Assembly: GCA_009760855.2 (NCBI GenBank) | Contig: WPIO01000029.1 | Span: forward strand, 1,060,001-1,124,000 | DNA: 64,000 nucleotides | Source: Cristatella mucedo | Taxonomy: Eukaryota > Bryozoa > Phylactolaemata > Cristatellidae | Reading direction: 5' to 3' | Shown: one piece after another, positions 32,301-39,050 of the stretch | How positions within the stretch are numbered: position 1 is the first letter of the stretch | Layout: the number at the start of each line of letters is the position of its first letter | Notes under the pieces: generated by a model | Database searches by the model: none | What the model saw: only the letters and a program-made list of their open reading frames with translations | What the model was told of the DNA's origin: nothing | Program-made: the position numbers and the translations under genes

Positions 32301-32879
32301 TCAAGTCACAGCTCTTTCATTAGTTGCTGTGTAGCATAACGTCAGTTAGAAGGTTTACTGATCACTACGGGGCCTGTTTCGGCTTGACCAGGGTTTTTGT
32401 CGAACTGCTGAAACAGAAGCAACATGGTTAAATATCATTAGCACCAGAAACTAGCCTCCACTGTAGCCTCCAGCTCTAGATAAGTTAAATAGTGCGTGAT
32501 TCCTACTCCGGCAGTGTGTGCAAGTCGAAAGTTTGCCCGTTTCTAGAATCGAAAATAGTTATGTAATAGCCAGTAGTGATGCCACTGCTCCTGCCTTGCC
32601 CTGCTGAGGTCCAGTGCTGACGTCACGTGAGCTCCAGTGCATTGCATGCTCTGCTATCGTTTTGATGCGCCGAGGGTACGTTCGGTTGCAGCTGATGGCC
32701 TCCTGACCATAGATCCTGGCAGTCTCCTGCAGGCACTTCGTACTGGCAAGCGTCTGGCGAAGCCTCATGAGTGTGACGACAAGGTCTACAGTCTTATGCA
32801 GTCATGCTGGAGTGGAGATGCTTCTCAGCGGCCAGATTTTACTTCAGTAGTTCATTCTATGGAGTCCATTGCTTTGTGA
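1668..32879 (+). CDS. JAK: JAK-type non-receptor tyrosine kinase, 5'-incomplete (SH2-JH2-JH1)
   Basis: Janus kinases bind cytokine-receptor tails at the plasma membrane and phosphorylate receptors and STATs. Proposed exons: 1668-1838, 2766-2905, 5568-5699, 6895-6992, 7149-7361, 12371-12576, 13793-13934, 15110-15314, 19582-19700, 25682-25789, 28807-29026, 29114-29244, 29401-29570, 29664-29794 and 32692-32879. Every junction keeps phase, giving about 790 codons to a TGA stop. Order: SH2, linker, JH2 (glycine loop [26 protein letters not shown]), linker, JH1 ([32 protein letters not shown]). SH2-JH2-JH1 order, DPG in the first kinase domain and the tandem tyrosine in the second are specific to JAKs. 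The FERM half was not found. Introns carry LINEs, SINEs and a foldback element. The 12576/13793 junction is the weakest. Which vertebrate JAK it is closest to cannot be told. Confidence 0.92.
2766..2905 (+). CDS. JAK: JAK exon: C-terminal half of SH2 domain
   Basis: Encodes [20 protein letters not shown] and then KELLQYYR, the alpha-B region that closes an SH2 domain. The reading frame is open further upstream, but only the tgttcgttgtag acceptor ending at 2765 restores the phase-2 junction with the preceding exon. It ends AAT G before gtaagc (phase 1). Confidence 0.82.
3540..4340 (+). mobile_element. LINE B remnant (RT C-terminal part)
   Basis: Frames broken by stops encode [20 protein letters not shown] and later segments matching the family B reverse-transcriptase C-terminus at 22440-23290, including the part ahead of the tail. 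It is far more decayed than the other two copies. Confidence 0.65.
4475..4790. repeat. Compound microsatellite (ATGCATAC/ATGTAC)n then (CA)n
   Basis: About 90 bases of ATGCATGTAC-type repeats pass into (CA)n with interspersed CG and TG steps. All six frames look open, giving false Cys/Val/His/Thr-rich ORFs. Confidence 0.95.
5068..5168 (-). mobile_element. LINE A 3' end, - strand
   Basis: An (AAT)n run, then aatgcacttgataaagcgcc, the conserved loop and tctaggcgctttacatttgc. Only the tail is present. Confidence 0.7.
5568..5699 (+). CDS. JAK: JAK exon: SH2-JH2 linker and start of pseudokinase
   Basis: Lies between a gtattgctttcag acceptor and a gtaatg donor, phase 1 at both ends. It encodes a Ser-rich linker followed by [11 protein letters not shown], the strand before the JH2 glycine loop. 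The junctions create N-D-I at the left and LIG-SGRF at the right, which fits a kinase N-lobe. Confidence 0.85.
5925..6115 (+). mobile_element. LINE A internal remnant
   Basis: Includes ctctggagaccgtgtcttta followed by gttcctatgcacctaaagc, equivalent to the C-terminal [14 protein letters not shown] segment of family A. It is degraded and lacks the tail. Confidence 0.5.
6895..6992 (+). CDS. JAK: JAK exon: JH2 glycine loop and beta-3 lysine
   Basis: Follows a gttttgcag acceptor and ends CTG CAG before gtaata (phase 0). It encodes [12 protein letters not shown] (complete GxGxxxxV loop) and HVVIKKLFQ, where the lysine fills the ATP-contacting beta-3 position. The domain therefore starts like a competent kinase. 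Confidence 0.9.
7149..7361 (+). CDS. JAK: JAK exon: JH2 N-lobe end and alpha-D/E
   Basis: Phase 0 at both ends, from ttttgtctgcag to gtatgg. It encodes [20 protein letters not shown] (beta-4, beta-5 and gatekeeper area), then [11 protein letters not shown] and an alpha-E helix ending GQALMYL. The spacing from this end to HGD in the next exon equals the spacing I recall for JAK pseudokinases. Confidence 0.92.
7800..8250 (-). mobile_element. LINE A internal remnant, - strand
   Basis: Has gtctccaaagggtgtg and the block cgcaattgtgacactcacga through to the Leu-rich C-terminal segment, as in 17640-18060 but degraded. Confidence 0.6.
8541..8770 (-). mobile_element. LINE A 3' end, - strand
   Basis: A complete tail with (AAT)n, stem-loop and the conserved gtgacatgcacagggtcagc block, truncated at cagcacgcataa. 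Confidence 0.75.
8990..9545 (+). mobile_element. LINE A RT remnant, + strand
   Basis: Degenerate reading through TWTAAN.LKLN, LLVMGKR and later segments typical of family A RT, ending near gtcacgacaaaccctgaact. Stops and shifts are frequent. Confidence 0.55.
9652..10570. mobile_element. Foldback (palindromic) Tc1/mariner-like element
   Basis: Two arms of about 430 bp in inverted orientation around a spacer of about 50 bp (about 10086-10137). The outer ends read actcaggcgc (9652) and gcgcctgagt (10561). Each arm encodes a degraded transposase C-terminus: the left arm on the - strand ([16 protein letters not shown]), the right arm on + ([15 protein letters not shown]), matching the Tc1 SPDLNPIE..W motif. 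The arms are diverged, so this is an old insertion. Confidence 0.75.
11030..11205 (-). mobile_element. SINE type 1, - strand
   Basis: Reverse complement of the type 1 body and head: tgatttaacagcccaattta, caataaaggattg, and B box complement ggctcgaacc near 11133. Confidence 0.7.
12371..12576 (+). CDS. JAK: JAK exon: JH2 catalytic loop and DPG
   Basis: Starts after attgtatttgaag (phase 0) with [17 protein letters not shown], the JH2 catalytic-loop equivalent, and later has LGDPGVCI, the JAK-specific DPG in place of DFG. Between them lies a longer than usual loop. After DPGVCI a (TGC)n stretch encodes five cysteines, then the frame reaches a stop at 12578-12580. The 3' end is placed at 12576 because only a phase-2 donor there (CT|gtgatc, a weak site) joins the next exon. 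The start is solid; the end is tentative. Confidence 0.7.
13793..13934 (+). CDS. JAK: JAK exon: JH2 APE and alpha-F
   Basis: Follows a gtgcttgcag acceptor (phase 2) and ends GAG GAG before gtatgc (phase 0). It encodes [32 protein letters not shown] and PLMTFEE. These correspond to the PW..PE, D.WSFG..LWE and DKPL segments of JAK pseudokinases. Confidence 0.9.
14168..14395 (-). mobile_element. LINE A 3' end, - strand
   Basis: Double (AAT)n start, stem-loop, and the gcatgcacagtgtcagcacg block. 5'-truncated. Confidence 0.75.
15110..15314 (+). CDS. JAK: JAK exon: JH2 C-terminal helices
   Basis: Starts after ctcgcatag with [17 protein letters not shown], matching the helix after alpha-F in JAK JH2. 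It ends with [19 protein letters not shown] and KELRQI, the subdomain XI equivalent that closes the lobe. It ends AAA T before gtaagc (phase 1). Confidence 0.88.
16050..16205 (-). mobile_element. SINE type 1, - strand
   Basis: Contains ggttagttgattcagcagcc at the start and B box complement cttgaaccctcgacccgggt, then the head. Confidence 0.7.
16305..16440 (+). mobile_element. SINE type 1, partial
   Basis: B box region gtcgtgggcgtgagtcctgc, then the type 1 body ending tatataagtgaggctgacag. Confidence 0.6.
16835..16985 (+). mobile_element. SINE type 1
   Basis: Head with gtcgtggattcgagtccttc, body aagcagtggtgatagccg, end gaagctgttaaatcatct. Confidence 0.7.
17276..18253 (-). mobile_element. LINE A copy, - strand, RT C-terminal part
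   Basis: The tail lies at the left. Reading leftward on the - strand, the frame encodes [34 protein letters not shown], then [20 protein letters not shown] and [14 protein letters not shown], the thumb and C-terminal region of a CR1/L2-type RT. 5'-truncated near 18253. Confidence 0.8.
18400..19290 (+). mobile_element. Tc1/mariner-like transposase pseudogene
   Basis: Broken frames give [56 protein letters not shown] and [13 protein letters not shown]. These match the Tc1 family order W..V..SDESkF, GGGSVMVWG and QQDNDPKHTS. Several stops and shifts make it inactive. Confidence 0.7.
19582..19700 (+). CDS. JAK: JAK exon: JH2-JH1 linker
   Basis: Lies between a ttttcttcttag acceptor and a gtgtgt donor (phase 1 in, phase 0 out). 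It encodes a polar acidic segment containing [17 protein letters not shown]. There is no domain signature; the call rests on splice phase, since it bridges JH2 and JH1 exactly in frame. Confidence 0.72.
20276..20345 (-). mobile_element. LINE A 3' tail fragment, - strand
   Basis: An AATAATGATAAT run with the stem-loop only. It directly abuts the LINE B 5' end, so LINE B may have inserted here or been truncated at this point. Confidence 0.6.
20346..23360 (+). mobile_element. LINE B (CR1/L2-like, ACATT-tailed), interrupted by LINE A
   Basis: Left part (20346-21115) encodes the EN-RT linker with [20 protein letters not shown]. After the inserted LINE A (21116-21794) the RT resumes: [35 protein letters not shown], a degraded VPQGS region, then [13 protein letters not shown] (catalytic FYADD) and a 369-aa open frame to 23292. 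The end is a short ACATT run near 23340-23350. The left frame has a stop near 20740 and RT motif 3 is frameshifted at about 22140-22260, so it is non-autonomous as it stands. Confidence 0.82.
21116..21794 (-). mobile_element. LINE A copy nested in LINE B
   Basis: An (AAT)n tail at the left, then the RT C-terminus on the - strand, 5'-truncated at 21794. GGCAAT occurs at both borders (ending about 21118 and starting at 21795), consistent with a short target-site duplication. Part of it is ambiguous with the AAT tail. Confidence 0.8.
25010..25220 (+). mobile_element. LINE A C-terminal remnant
   Basis: Includes gttgcttagccatgtttcga and atccctaggagaccaggcct, equivalent to the family A C-terminus. 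Heavily degraded. Confidence 0.45.
25405..25560 (-). mobile_element. SINE type 1, - strand
   Basis: Starts gttagctgattaaacagcct, contains ctataaaggattgcccatcg, and carries B box complement gattcgaaccc, then the head. Confidence 0.75.
25682..25789 (+). CDS. JAK: JAK exon: linker and start of JH1
   Basis: Exactly 36 codons, phase 0 at both ends, from tgacttttttag-like pyrimidines to CAG|gtacta. It ends [12 protein letters not shown], the first strand of JH1. Its last codons supply GQ of the glycine loop, completed as GQGHYGEV by the next exon. Confidence 0.87.
26082..26475. repeat. (CCCA)n / (CACACCCA)n array with a long poly-C core
   Basis: Nearly pure CCCA and CACACCCA units, broken at about 26319-26380 by almost uninterrupted C. 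False Pro/Thr/His and Gly/Val ORFs run through it on both strands. Confidence 0.97.
27090..27265 (+). mobile_element. SINE type 1
   Basis: A well preserved head with A-box-like tagcctaggggtaaggcgct, a B box variant gtctgttcgactgg, and the type 1 body ending atgaggctgttgaatcagct. Confidence 0.75.
28807..29026 (+). CDS. JAK: JAK exon: JH1 N-lobe
   Basis: Starts after tatgctgctag with [13 protein letters not shown], then DVAVKRLK (beta-3 lysine), then [20 protein letters not shown] (alpha-C with its glutamate) and VQVFGKC. I end it at GAA G|gtaggc although the frame stays open beyond. Removing 29027-29113 restores the short beta-4/beta-5 turn usual for JAKs. Confidence 0.85.
29027..29113 (+). 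other. 87-nt stop-free intron in JH1 (retention keeps frame)
   Basis: Bounded by gtaggc and ttttgtag, with a pyrimidine-rich end. Its length is a multiple of three with no in-frame stop, so the unspliced message would add 29 residues between beta-4 and beta-5. Confidence 0.7.
29114..29244 (+). CDS. JAK: JAK exon: JH1 hinge and alpha-D/E
   Basis: Follows the strong acceptor ctcgttttgtag at 29113. It encodes [20 protein letters not shown], the gatekeeper-hinge and alpha-D, and ends NIAK. The 3' border is AAG|gcaagt, a GC-AG donor. This is the only site that joins in phase to GMQFLHS in the next exon. Confidence 0.85.
29245..29400 (+). other. GC-AG intron in JH1
   Basis: A 156-nt intron with AAG|gcaagt at the 5' border and atgcag at the 3' border. 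The gtaaga four bases downstream would give the wrong phase, so the GC donor is the consistent choice. Confidence 0.75.
29401..29570 (+). CDS. JAK: JAK exon: JH1 catalytic loop and activation segment
   Basis: Follows atttatatgcag. It encodes [20 protein letters not shown], then [10 protein letters not shown] and then [13 protein letters not shown], the downstream Asn and DFG are intact. The adjacent tyrosines match the tandem activation-loop tyrosines whose phosphorylation switches JAKs on. It ends CTA TG|gtgagt (phase 2). Confidence 0.95.
29664..29794 (+). CDS. JAK: JAK exon: JH1 APE and alpha-F
   Basis: Joins to give L-W-C-A-P-E-S at the P+1 loop, then [20 protein letters not shown]. The 92-nt upstream intron ends acaatag. 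The exon ends CTT C before gtaagt (phase 1). Confidence 0.93.
30425..30850 (+). mobile_element. LINE A 3' portion with internal deletion
   Basis: Starts in the CRERRSCHI segment, jumps at about 30507 from the FKVL region to the SSYAPKAWN region, then has the complete tail with gagggcgctgta and (ATT)n. A (TG)-rich run precedes it. Confidence 0.7.
31140..31400 (-). mobile_element. LINE A 3' remnant, - strand
   Basis: Decayed tail gtactaaatctctctcagca, later aaatgctgtgaggaatagat and a T-rich segment as in other copies. Confidence 0.45.
31879..32034. repeat. 78-bp tandem duplication
   Basis: Two essentially identical 78-bp units (31879-31956 and 31957-32034). The unit includes the start of the type-2 SINE that continues at 32025. 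Confidence 0.9.
32025..32155 (+). mobile_element. tRNA-derived SINE, type 2
   Basis: Head ggccgagctggtttgacgca with A box gtggttaaggtgctgg, B box gggctcgaacc, and tail ctcctgaatagagaagttct then caaagggggct. Other copies lie at about 42975 and 61605. Confidence 0.7.
32692..32879 (+). CDS. JAK: JAK last exon: JH1 C-terminus and stop
   Basis: The acceptor tcggttgcag makes L-P-D-G-L-L at the junction. The exon encodes [19 protein letters not shown], then [15 protein letters not shown], the subdomain XI CW...RP signature. It ends at TGA (32877-32879) seven residues after VVHSM, the usual JAK ending just past the kinase domain. No AATAAA is seen in the next 180 nt. Confidence 0.92.
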
Positions 32880-33378
32880 ACCCAAGCTAGTACGTGCTCT
32901 GTATGTGAGCGTCTAACATTCTTGCTGCCAAGGCCTATCAGTATGCTATTTAATGTCCCCTTATCGAATGTCTACTTGGGTTCCCCATGTTGCTTTTTTG
33001 TTGGCCTAGCTGCTTGTATTTTTCTAAAAGTTCAGTGTAGTTAAAGTTCCTGCTGCTGTGCTGTTTTTTCTTTGACGCAGCATTCTGGACTGTAGTGCTT
33101 GCCGGATACTGCCTGCGCAGGCATGCCATGTCCGTATGACGAGGTGTGTACGGCAGTTGTAGTTCGACTAGTCAGCCAGTTGCCGAACTGGTGCATGCAC
33201 TTGGGCACGGCCCAAAAGCTTTTCCTTGCACGTTTTTTGTCCTGCCGGTGCAAGCAGAAAATGGCGGTGCGTTGCAGATAAGCTCTACCGTAGAGGGCAA
33301 TTGTATGGTCCTCTGCTTTTAATCGGATTGCTGGTACCAGCTTTCTCTGTGTGTGAAGTGCTGTAAGTGCTTCTATTG

Positions 33379-33379
<1 letters not shown>

Positions 33380-33462
<83 letters not shown>
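33380..33462. repeat. (TA)n microsatellite
   Basis: About 80 bases of pure TA, giving false Tyr-Ile ORFs. Confidence 0.97.
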
Positions 33463-33469
<7 letters not shown>

Positions 33470-33949
33470 CCGTGGTATGTGTTTGTGTTTGCACTCCACC
33501 TCTACTCAGTCTGCTCATGCTGAAGCACTTGCTAATCGGCAGCTGCTAGACATCGCCTTAAAATTAGTCAAGTGGTAGCGAAATGTTCTCCTTGATGTCC
33601 AGAGTCACGCGAGCTGCTCGTGTGCCAGCAAATTATTTTCTGAGCCCCGAGCTGTTTATTTGCTTTGCAGTGGCAAACTGTTGACGCTATTGTTGTCTAT
33701 CTTGGCCGACGTTTTTTCTCGGTAGTTAACAAACATCGCTACGCTAATACTCACCGAAAGCCCTATTGTATGTCTCCGATCTGTTATAATACGGGTCACA
33801 CGAATCACTACAATTCACCTGCCATTTTCAAAAGAAGCTGAACATAGCTCCGACTTCAGTTGCATATTATAGCCAGTGATGTTTTGGGTTTGCTCACAAA
33901 ATTTGATTTAATTGCACGTGCTTATTCGTTCTCATGCAAATGACCTCCA

Positions 33950-34496
33950 ATGGCCCGGGACAGTGGTCCAGCACTTTCGAATTGCGATCCAGCAGCTGCT
34001 TCCAAAATCAGCAGTAAGAATCTGTAGTCTCGTTGCTATATTAAAGATAGCGGCGTTTATATTGTTTGCTCTCACAATTTCCTAAAGATAGTGGCGTTTA
34101 TATTGTTTGCTCTCACAATTTCCTAAAGATAGTGGCGTTTATATTGTTTGCTCTCACAATTTCCTGCAATGGCATCTGACAGTTATCGCGAAACTGGCCT
34201 CGGCTCGGCGATTGCTCCGGTATTTTCGAACCTCGACCCCATTACCATTAATAAATTAAGCTGCTCGGAAGCTGCGGCCTTGATTCCACATTATAGAAAG
34301 CGTTGAGGTTGACTCTCTGTATTTTAAGCCATCGCTCATGAACGTTCTCGGACGGAAGCCCCCAACGGTCCGACCTAGCGAGTGACCTTGCACTTTCTTC
34401 CGAACTGTGATCCACCTGCCGTATCCAAAATTAGCGGCACGAAGCTGCGGTCTCAATCCAGGTTATATATAAATATATATATATATAAATAAATAA

Positions 34497-34529
<33 letters not shown>

Positions 34530-34700
34530 CGTAATGGTATTACGGGCCAACTCGATCACCATTTAGTGCAATTGCATACGAGTGCTATCTTGCAAGTGGC
34601 CTACAACGGCCCGGCCTGGCGAGTGGCCCGGCACTTTCGATCTGCCATCCTACCACCTTTCCAGAATCAGCTGCATTAGCTCCACTTTTGATTAAATATA
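33950..34700. repeat. Degenerate satellite-like repeat, about four units
   Basis: A module of about 85-125 bp recurs at about 33950, 34167, 34363 and 34613 with variable spacing. It reads roughly aacggcccg.c..gcgagtgg, then gcactttcga, then tccaaaatcagcggcac and gaagctgcggtct. Confidence 0.65.
34043..34165. repeat. 41-bp tandem triplicate
   Basis: Three near-identical units beginning aaagatag(c/t)ggcg at 34043, 34084 and 34125. The first differs at one base. Confidence 0.9.
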
Positions 34701-34759
34701 AAGATAACGATGATCCGAGTTTGATTACGTGTCCCCTAAAGTGTCAAGTACGCTATGTA

Positions 34760-35280
34760 TGACTGCTGCTTGAAGAAACTGAAAGGTGCAGCCTACCGAT
34801 CGGATCTTCTTCCCGATCAGGCTGAACATTTTACTACCCACTTTAATGACTCAAATCGGAACCACCCTAAGATCCTTTTGTGGCCATGCCTTCAGGTCGC
34901 AAACTCCCAAAGCCTGGAAATAATTCCCGACTGACGTCATTACATCCCTTGACATGACCACATTAAAAATGCTAACATGCTAAAACGCAGTTGTTTGAAC
35001 AGCATTCGGTAGGTCCTTGTGATTTGACCTTTGTTTACTTATGCGTGCTGACACTGCATGTTACCACTAACCGTATTTACATGTTGGTAATGTGTATACT
35101 ACCTAGAATCATGTTATACTTGTTGACATCGCGTAGGCTGCCATTACCCGTTTGATTAAGTTTCCTTTAAAGCATATGTAAAGTGCCTAGAAAGAAATTT
35201 AAGTTTTATGAGGGTTAAAATGAGAAATTAAGTTAAAATGAGAAATTAGTTTGAATAATGCAGATGTATTATTATTATCG
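34760..35280 (+). mobile_element. LINE A C-terminal and tail remnant
   Basis: Includes caaactcccaaagcctggaa, catgaccacattaaaaatgc, the tgcgtgctgacactgcatgt block and a decayed tail gtaaagtgcctagaaagaaa. Confidence 0.6.
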
Positions 35281-36701
35281 TTGTTATTGTTATCTTTGCG
35301 AGGAACTATAGCGTTCCAACGCTTCACATTGGATGGGGTAAGGTGGCTGATTTTCGTGCGGTTTGGCCTGAAGTTGTGCTAATCGCCGCGTACCCCGAAA
35401 CTGTCCTTCTTTATGACTCGTATCTTTTCTCTCGTTGCTCTACACTTGGATTTATATCCCGCTTCGTGAGACTCGCTACATTCCGACAGCAAATACTGCA
35501 AGCATGTGGTGGCAGCACTTTTTCGCTGAGGCCTTTGCCGCAAGCACAGCATTCGTAGCAGTGCTAGTCCTTGCCGACTCGTGGCATAGGTATTTCGAGG
35601 GTATGTGAGTGTCCGTGCCATTAAGCGAAGAAAAGTCTATACGGATGCCACAAAGGACAAGAATTTTCCTACACAGCCATAGCACACAACTCACTTCTCA
35701 AGCCCCAAGTACAACTAACTAATAATTGCATGCATATCATATCATGCCCGGTTCCTAAGAGCTGCAAATCAGGAGCTGCTTATAATCATTATAGTTTCAT
35801 AATTTTACTGAAATAGCATTCCAACGTTTCAATACAGTGGCAGAGAATGTTGTATACCTAGCAGGACCTTTGCTGAGTTAGAGAACACGCATATGATCCA
35901 CCAAAAGAAAATGATAATGGCCTTGATCTTGTGCTTTGTATTTACTCTGTTTGTTTGTCCAAGGTGCTCGACCCAAATCGGCGCATGTGCCGTAACGCTT
36001 CGGCCTCCTTACAGGCAAAGCCGCTGCAGACTGGCCCGCCGCCGTAGTTCTCGCCCAGCATCCAGATGCTGTCGTTATCACTCAAATATCAAATATATCA
36101 GCTTATCAACATTGACACAGAGACTATTTCAGGTTGGCCATCCTGGGAGGTGGGAGGCTTCAGGTGCCAGTGGCTTACACTCCTTTTCAGTGTAGCGCGC
36201 GTTCAGCCATTGGTTGGCTCAGCCTGATTGAAAGGTTTTAGGGCCTGAAAGCCACGTCGGTGGTGCTGACCTGGTTTCGCCGACGCGGTGCCTGGAAAAG
36301 ATGCGGTCAGTCGAGCCTTGAGCAATTTGGCCCCCCCCCCCCCGACGCATCGTCGGACGGTACCTTCGAAGAGCTTGGCGACAATTAGCTTCAGGTATGG
36401 CTCGGCTACAAATTTCCTTTCGGTGGCCAAGTCTCAGTTATAGACGCATCTGCTCCGCTCAGCTTTCCATGCGTCTCAGTCAACTTTTGTCTTTCGTGCT
36501 TGCTTGCTTGCTTAGCTGATCGCGATTCAGTTCATGCTACTAACCGAGGATCCTACCGACCAGCTGCCCTGAGTGTTTCTTATGTGCTTTTGAAAGCTTA
36601 CGCCTAAGCGTGATACTCAGCTAATACGGTGTCGCTCGCTCGTAGGTTCTTAGGGCCAGTTCACAGTGCCCATTGCAGACTGCTAAACATGATCGCCTGC
36701 G

Positions 36702-36824
<123 letters not shown>

Positions 36825-37683
36825 ACAATAGTTTTCAGTTATTCTTTCTTCTCAGATTTCCCCCTAAACTCTTAACACTAAGCGCTAAACCCCGAAACGC
36901 TAAACCGAAAACCCCAAAGCCAAAAAATACAAAATCTTGACCCTAAAACTCATGACGCTCACCTACTGTGGGTGTGTCATCGCCGTCACGTGGTTCCACC
37001 CCAGCCGACGTTCCGTCCGCCCCACGGGAACGCTCCTTGCCGGCACGTGACGCATTCCTTGCCGCGCAATTAACTTTCTGCCTGTGCGTCGGCCTCTACG
37101 CACGCTATCCACTCTCTTCTCTCTTAACACCTCGTGCCCCGAAGCAGCACGCACGGCGGCTGCTCAATCATACAGTACAGCCGTCGTCGACAACGCAGCG
37201 ACTCGCTTGTGTGGGGCTTCGCTCTTCGCCGCGCCGCCATCACTCGTCCAAGAGCCCATATAGTACTACCCAAAGTATCTAAGCTAAAAAGCTATTATGA
37301 AACGCGTTTATATAAGTAAATATATACAACAGACACCGGTGACCACGTTTAAAAGCCTGCTGTGGGCATAGTGCCCATAGCAAGAAGTGAGCTGGCCCTA
37401 CGAACAAACGATGTCATAGTAGCCGTGATAGTTGACTGCTCGGCCACGATGCATTTGTGGATTCTCGCCGAAGGCTGTAATTGTACCCGCAGCGGTCTTG
37501 GCAAGGCGTTGGGGCATCGTCGGAAGGTGATAATTCGCGATAGGCGCACAAGGGATGTAACCTGCAAGTGAGGATAAAACCGGTTTATACCGCCGACAAC
37601 AGCGCACACCAGTTAGCAGGAGAGCTACAGAGCTAGTTCTGCAGGTCATCGTGCAATCGGGTCACCGGACTCTGGCTACTGTG

Positions 37684-37800
37684 GCACCCCTGGCGGCTAC
37701 GGCCTCCCTTGGCGGCTGTGGCCCCATCCCCCCCTGGCGGCTGTGCCCCCGCCCCGGCGGCTACGGCTACCCCTGGCAGCTGTGCCCCCTGTACACATCC
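37684..37800. repeat. GGCGGCTGTG-type short GC-rich tandem repeat
   Basis: Imperfect 12-24 bp units based on ctggcggctgtggccc and ctggcggctacggc. The open frames over it are repeat products with no domain. Confidence 0.6.
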
Positions 37801-38398
37801 GGCGGTGCTCTTCGGGCTGCGAGGGGGGCATCCGGCGGAAACCGATTGTGCTGCCAGACACGGCCCTGTTGGCTTCTCATCGAGGGCCGTTTCGTGGGAA
37901 TTCTCGAGTCGTCCGTGTTTTCCGTGAATAGAGAGAGGTTTTTTGCCTCTTCAATAAATATGCGTTGCATGGACAGAAGATAATTCCGTCTACCTAATAC
38001 CACTTTTTTATGACTTATTTGTCATCATGGTACATCACCGAAATGTGTCTAGTTGACAGTGCTCCAGTCTCAACATCGCTACTTTGGCGATCGAAGGTTA
38101 CTGTAACGCCGAAGGCTCGGCGGAGTAAGCTTGACCTGCCGCTTACCTAGCGGTGTAGCCTATCGCCTAATGCCGTTCGGTGCGCGCCTACGCGCAATAA
38201 GCTGGCCGCCACGAAACGAGCGTTTCTGGCGCTGACCTGCTTACCGTTACTAAAGGGGGTCGTGAGTCCGCGGCGTGAATCGGAAGCGAGACACACAAAT
38301 TGGGGATTTTACTGAACTTTATTCGCAAGCGCACAAAGTCGCTGCGCGTCTAGTTCAGCTTTATCTCCACACTCCTCGCACGTTCTCAACTGCACCAA

Positions 38399-39050
38399 CA
38401 CTCTTGCGGAGGGAATACTCCTCCACACTAAGCGCGACCCGGACCCTAAACCCTAACCGGTGAACTAGGAATCCGTTCCCACCTGTGCCGAGGGAATACC
38501 CCAAACACGCCAACGTAAACACTCTTGCGGAGGGAATACTCCTCCGCACTGAAGCGCATACCGGAGTCTAAACCCTAACCGGTGAACTAGAACTCGGTTT
38601 CCACCAGTGCGACCGGAATACTCCACACACGCCAACTCAAGCACTCCTGCGGAGGAAATACTTCTTCACACTGGGGCTGCTTACGTGTATAATGGGAAAC
38701 GGCCCAAATAGACGGAACCCGAACCAGAGTCTAAACCCTGACCGGTGAACTAGAACTCGGTTTCCAACAGTGCGGCAGGAATACTTCACACACGCCACCT
38801 CAAGCACTCTTGCGGAGGGAATACTTCTCCACACTGGGGCTGCTTACGAGTATAATGGGAAACGACCCAAATAGACGGAGCCCGAACCAGAGTCTAAACC
38901 CTGACCGGGAACTAGAACTCGGTTTCCACCAGTGCGGCAGGAATACTCCACACACGCCAACTCAAGCACTCCTGTGGAGGAAATACTTCTCCACACTGAA
39001 GCGCGAACCGGAGCCCAAACCCTACCCGGAGAACTAGGGCTCCACAGACG
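38399..39050. repeat. Minisatellite with 121/122- and 162/163-bp units
   Basis: cact(c/t)(c/t)tgcggaggga starts at 38399, 38520, 38642, 38805 and 38967 (last copy cctgtggagg). Spacings are 121, 122, 163 and 162. The two longer units contain an extra block of about 41 bp (ggctgcttacg.gtataatg...). Each unit carries taaaccctaaccggtgaact or a variant. Confidence 0.9.

Noticed and set aside
33367-33549. Tyr-Ile repeat ORFs (also at 36629, 47346, 48083)
   Set aside because: Translation of (TA)n tracts.
37651-37983. 110-aa Gly/Ala/Pro-rich frame
   Set aside because: Driven by the GGCGGC repeat; no homology recognised.
38399-39050. CRISPR array
   Set aside because: Units of 121-163 bp are wholly repeated, without spacers, in a eukaryotic setting; it is a minisatellite.
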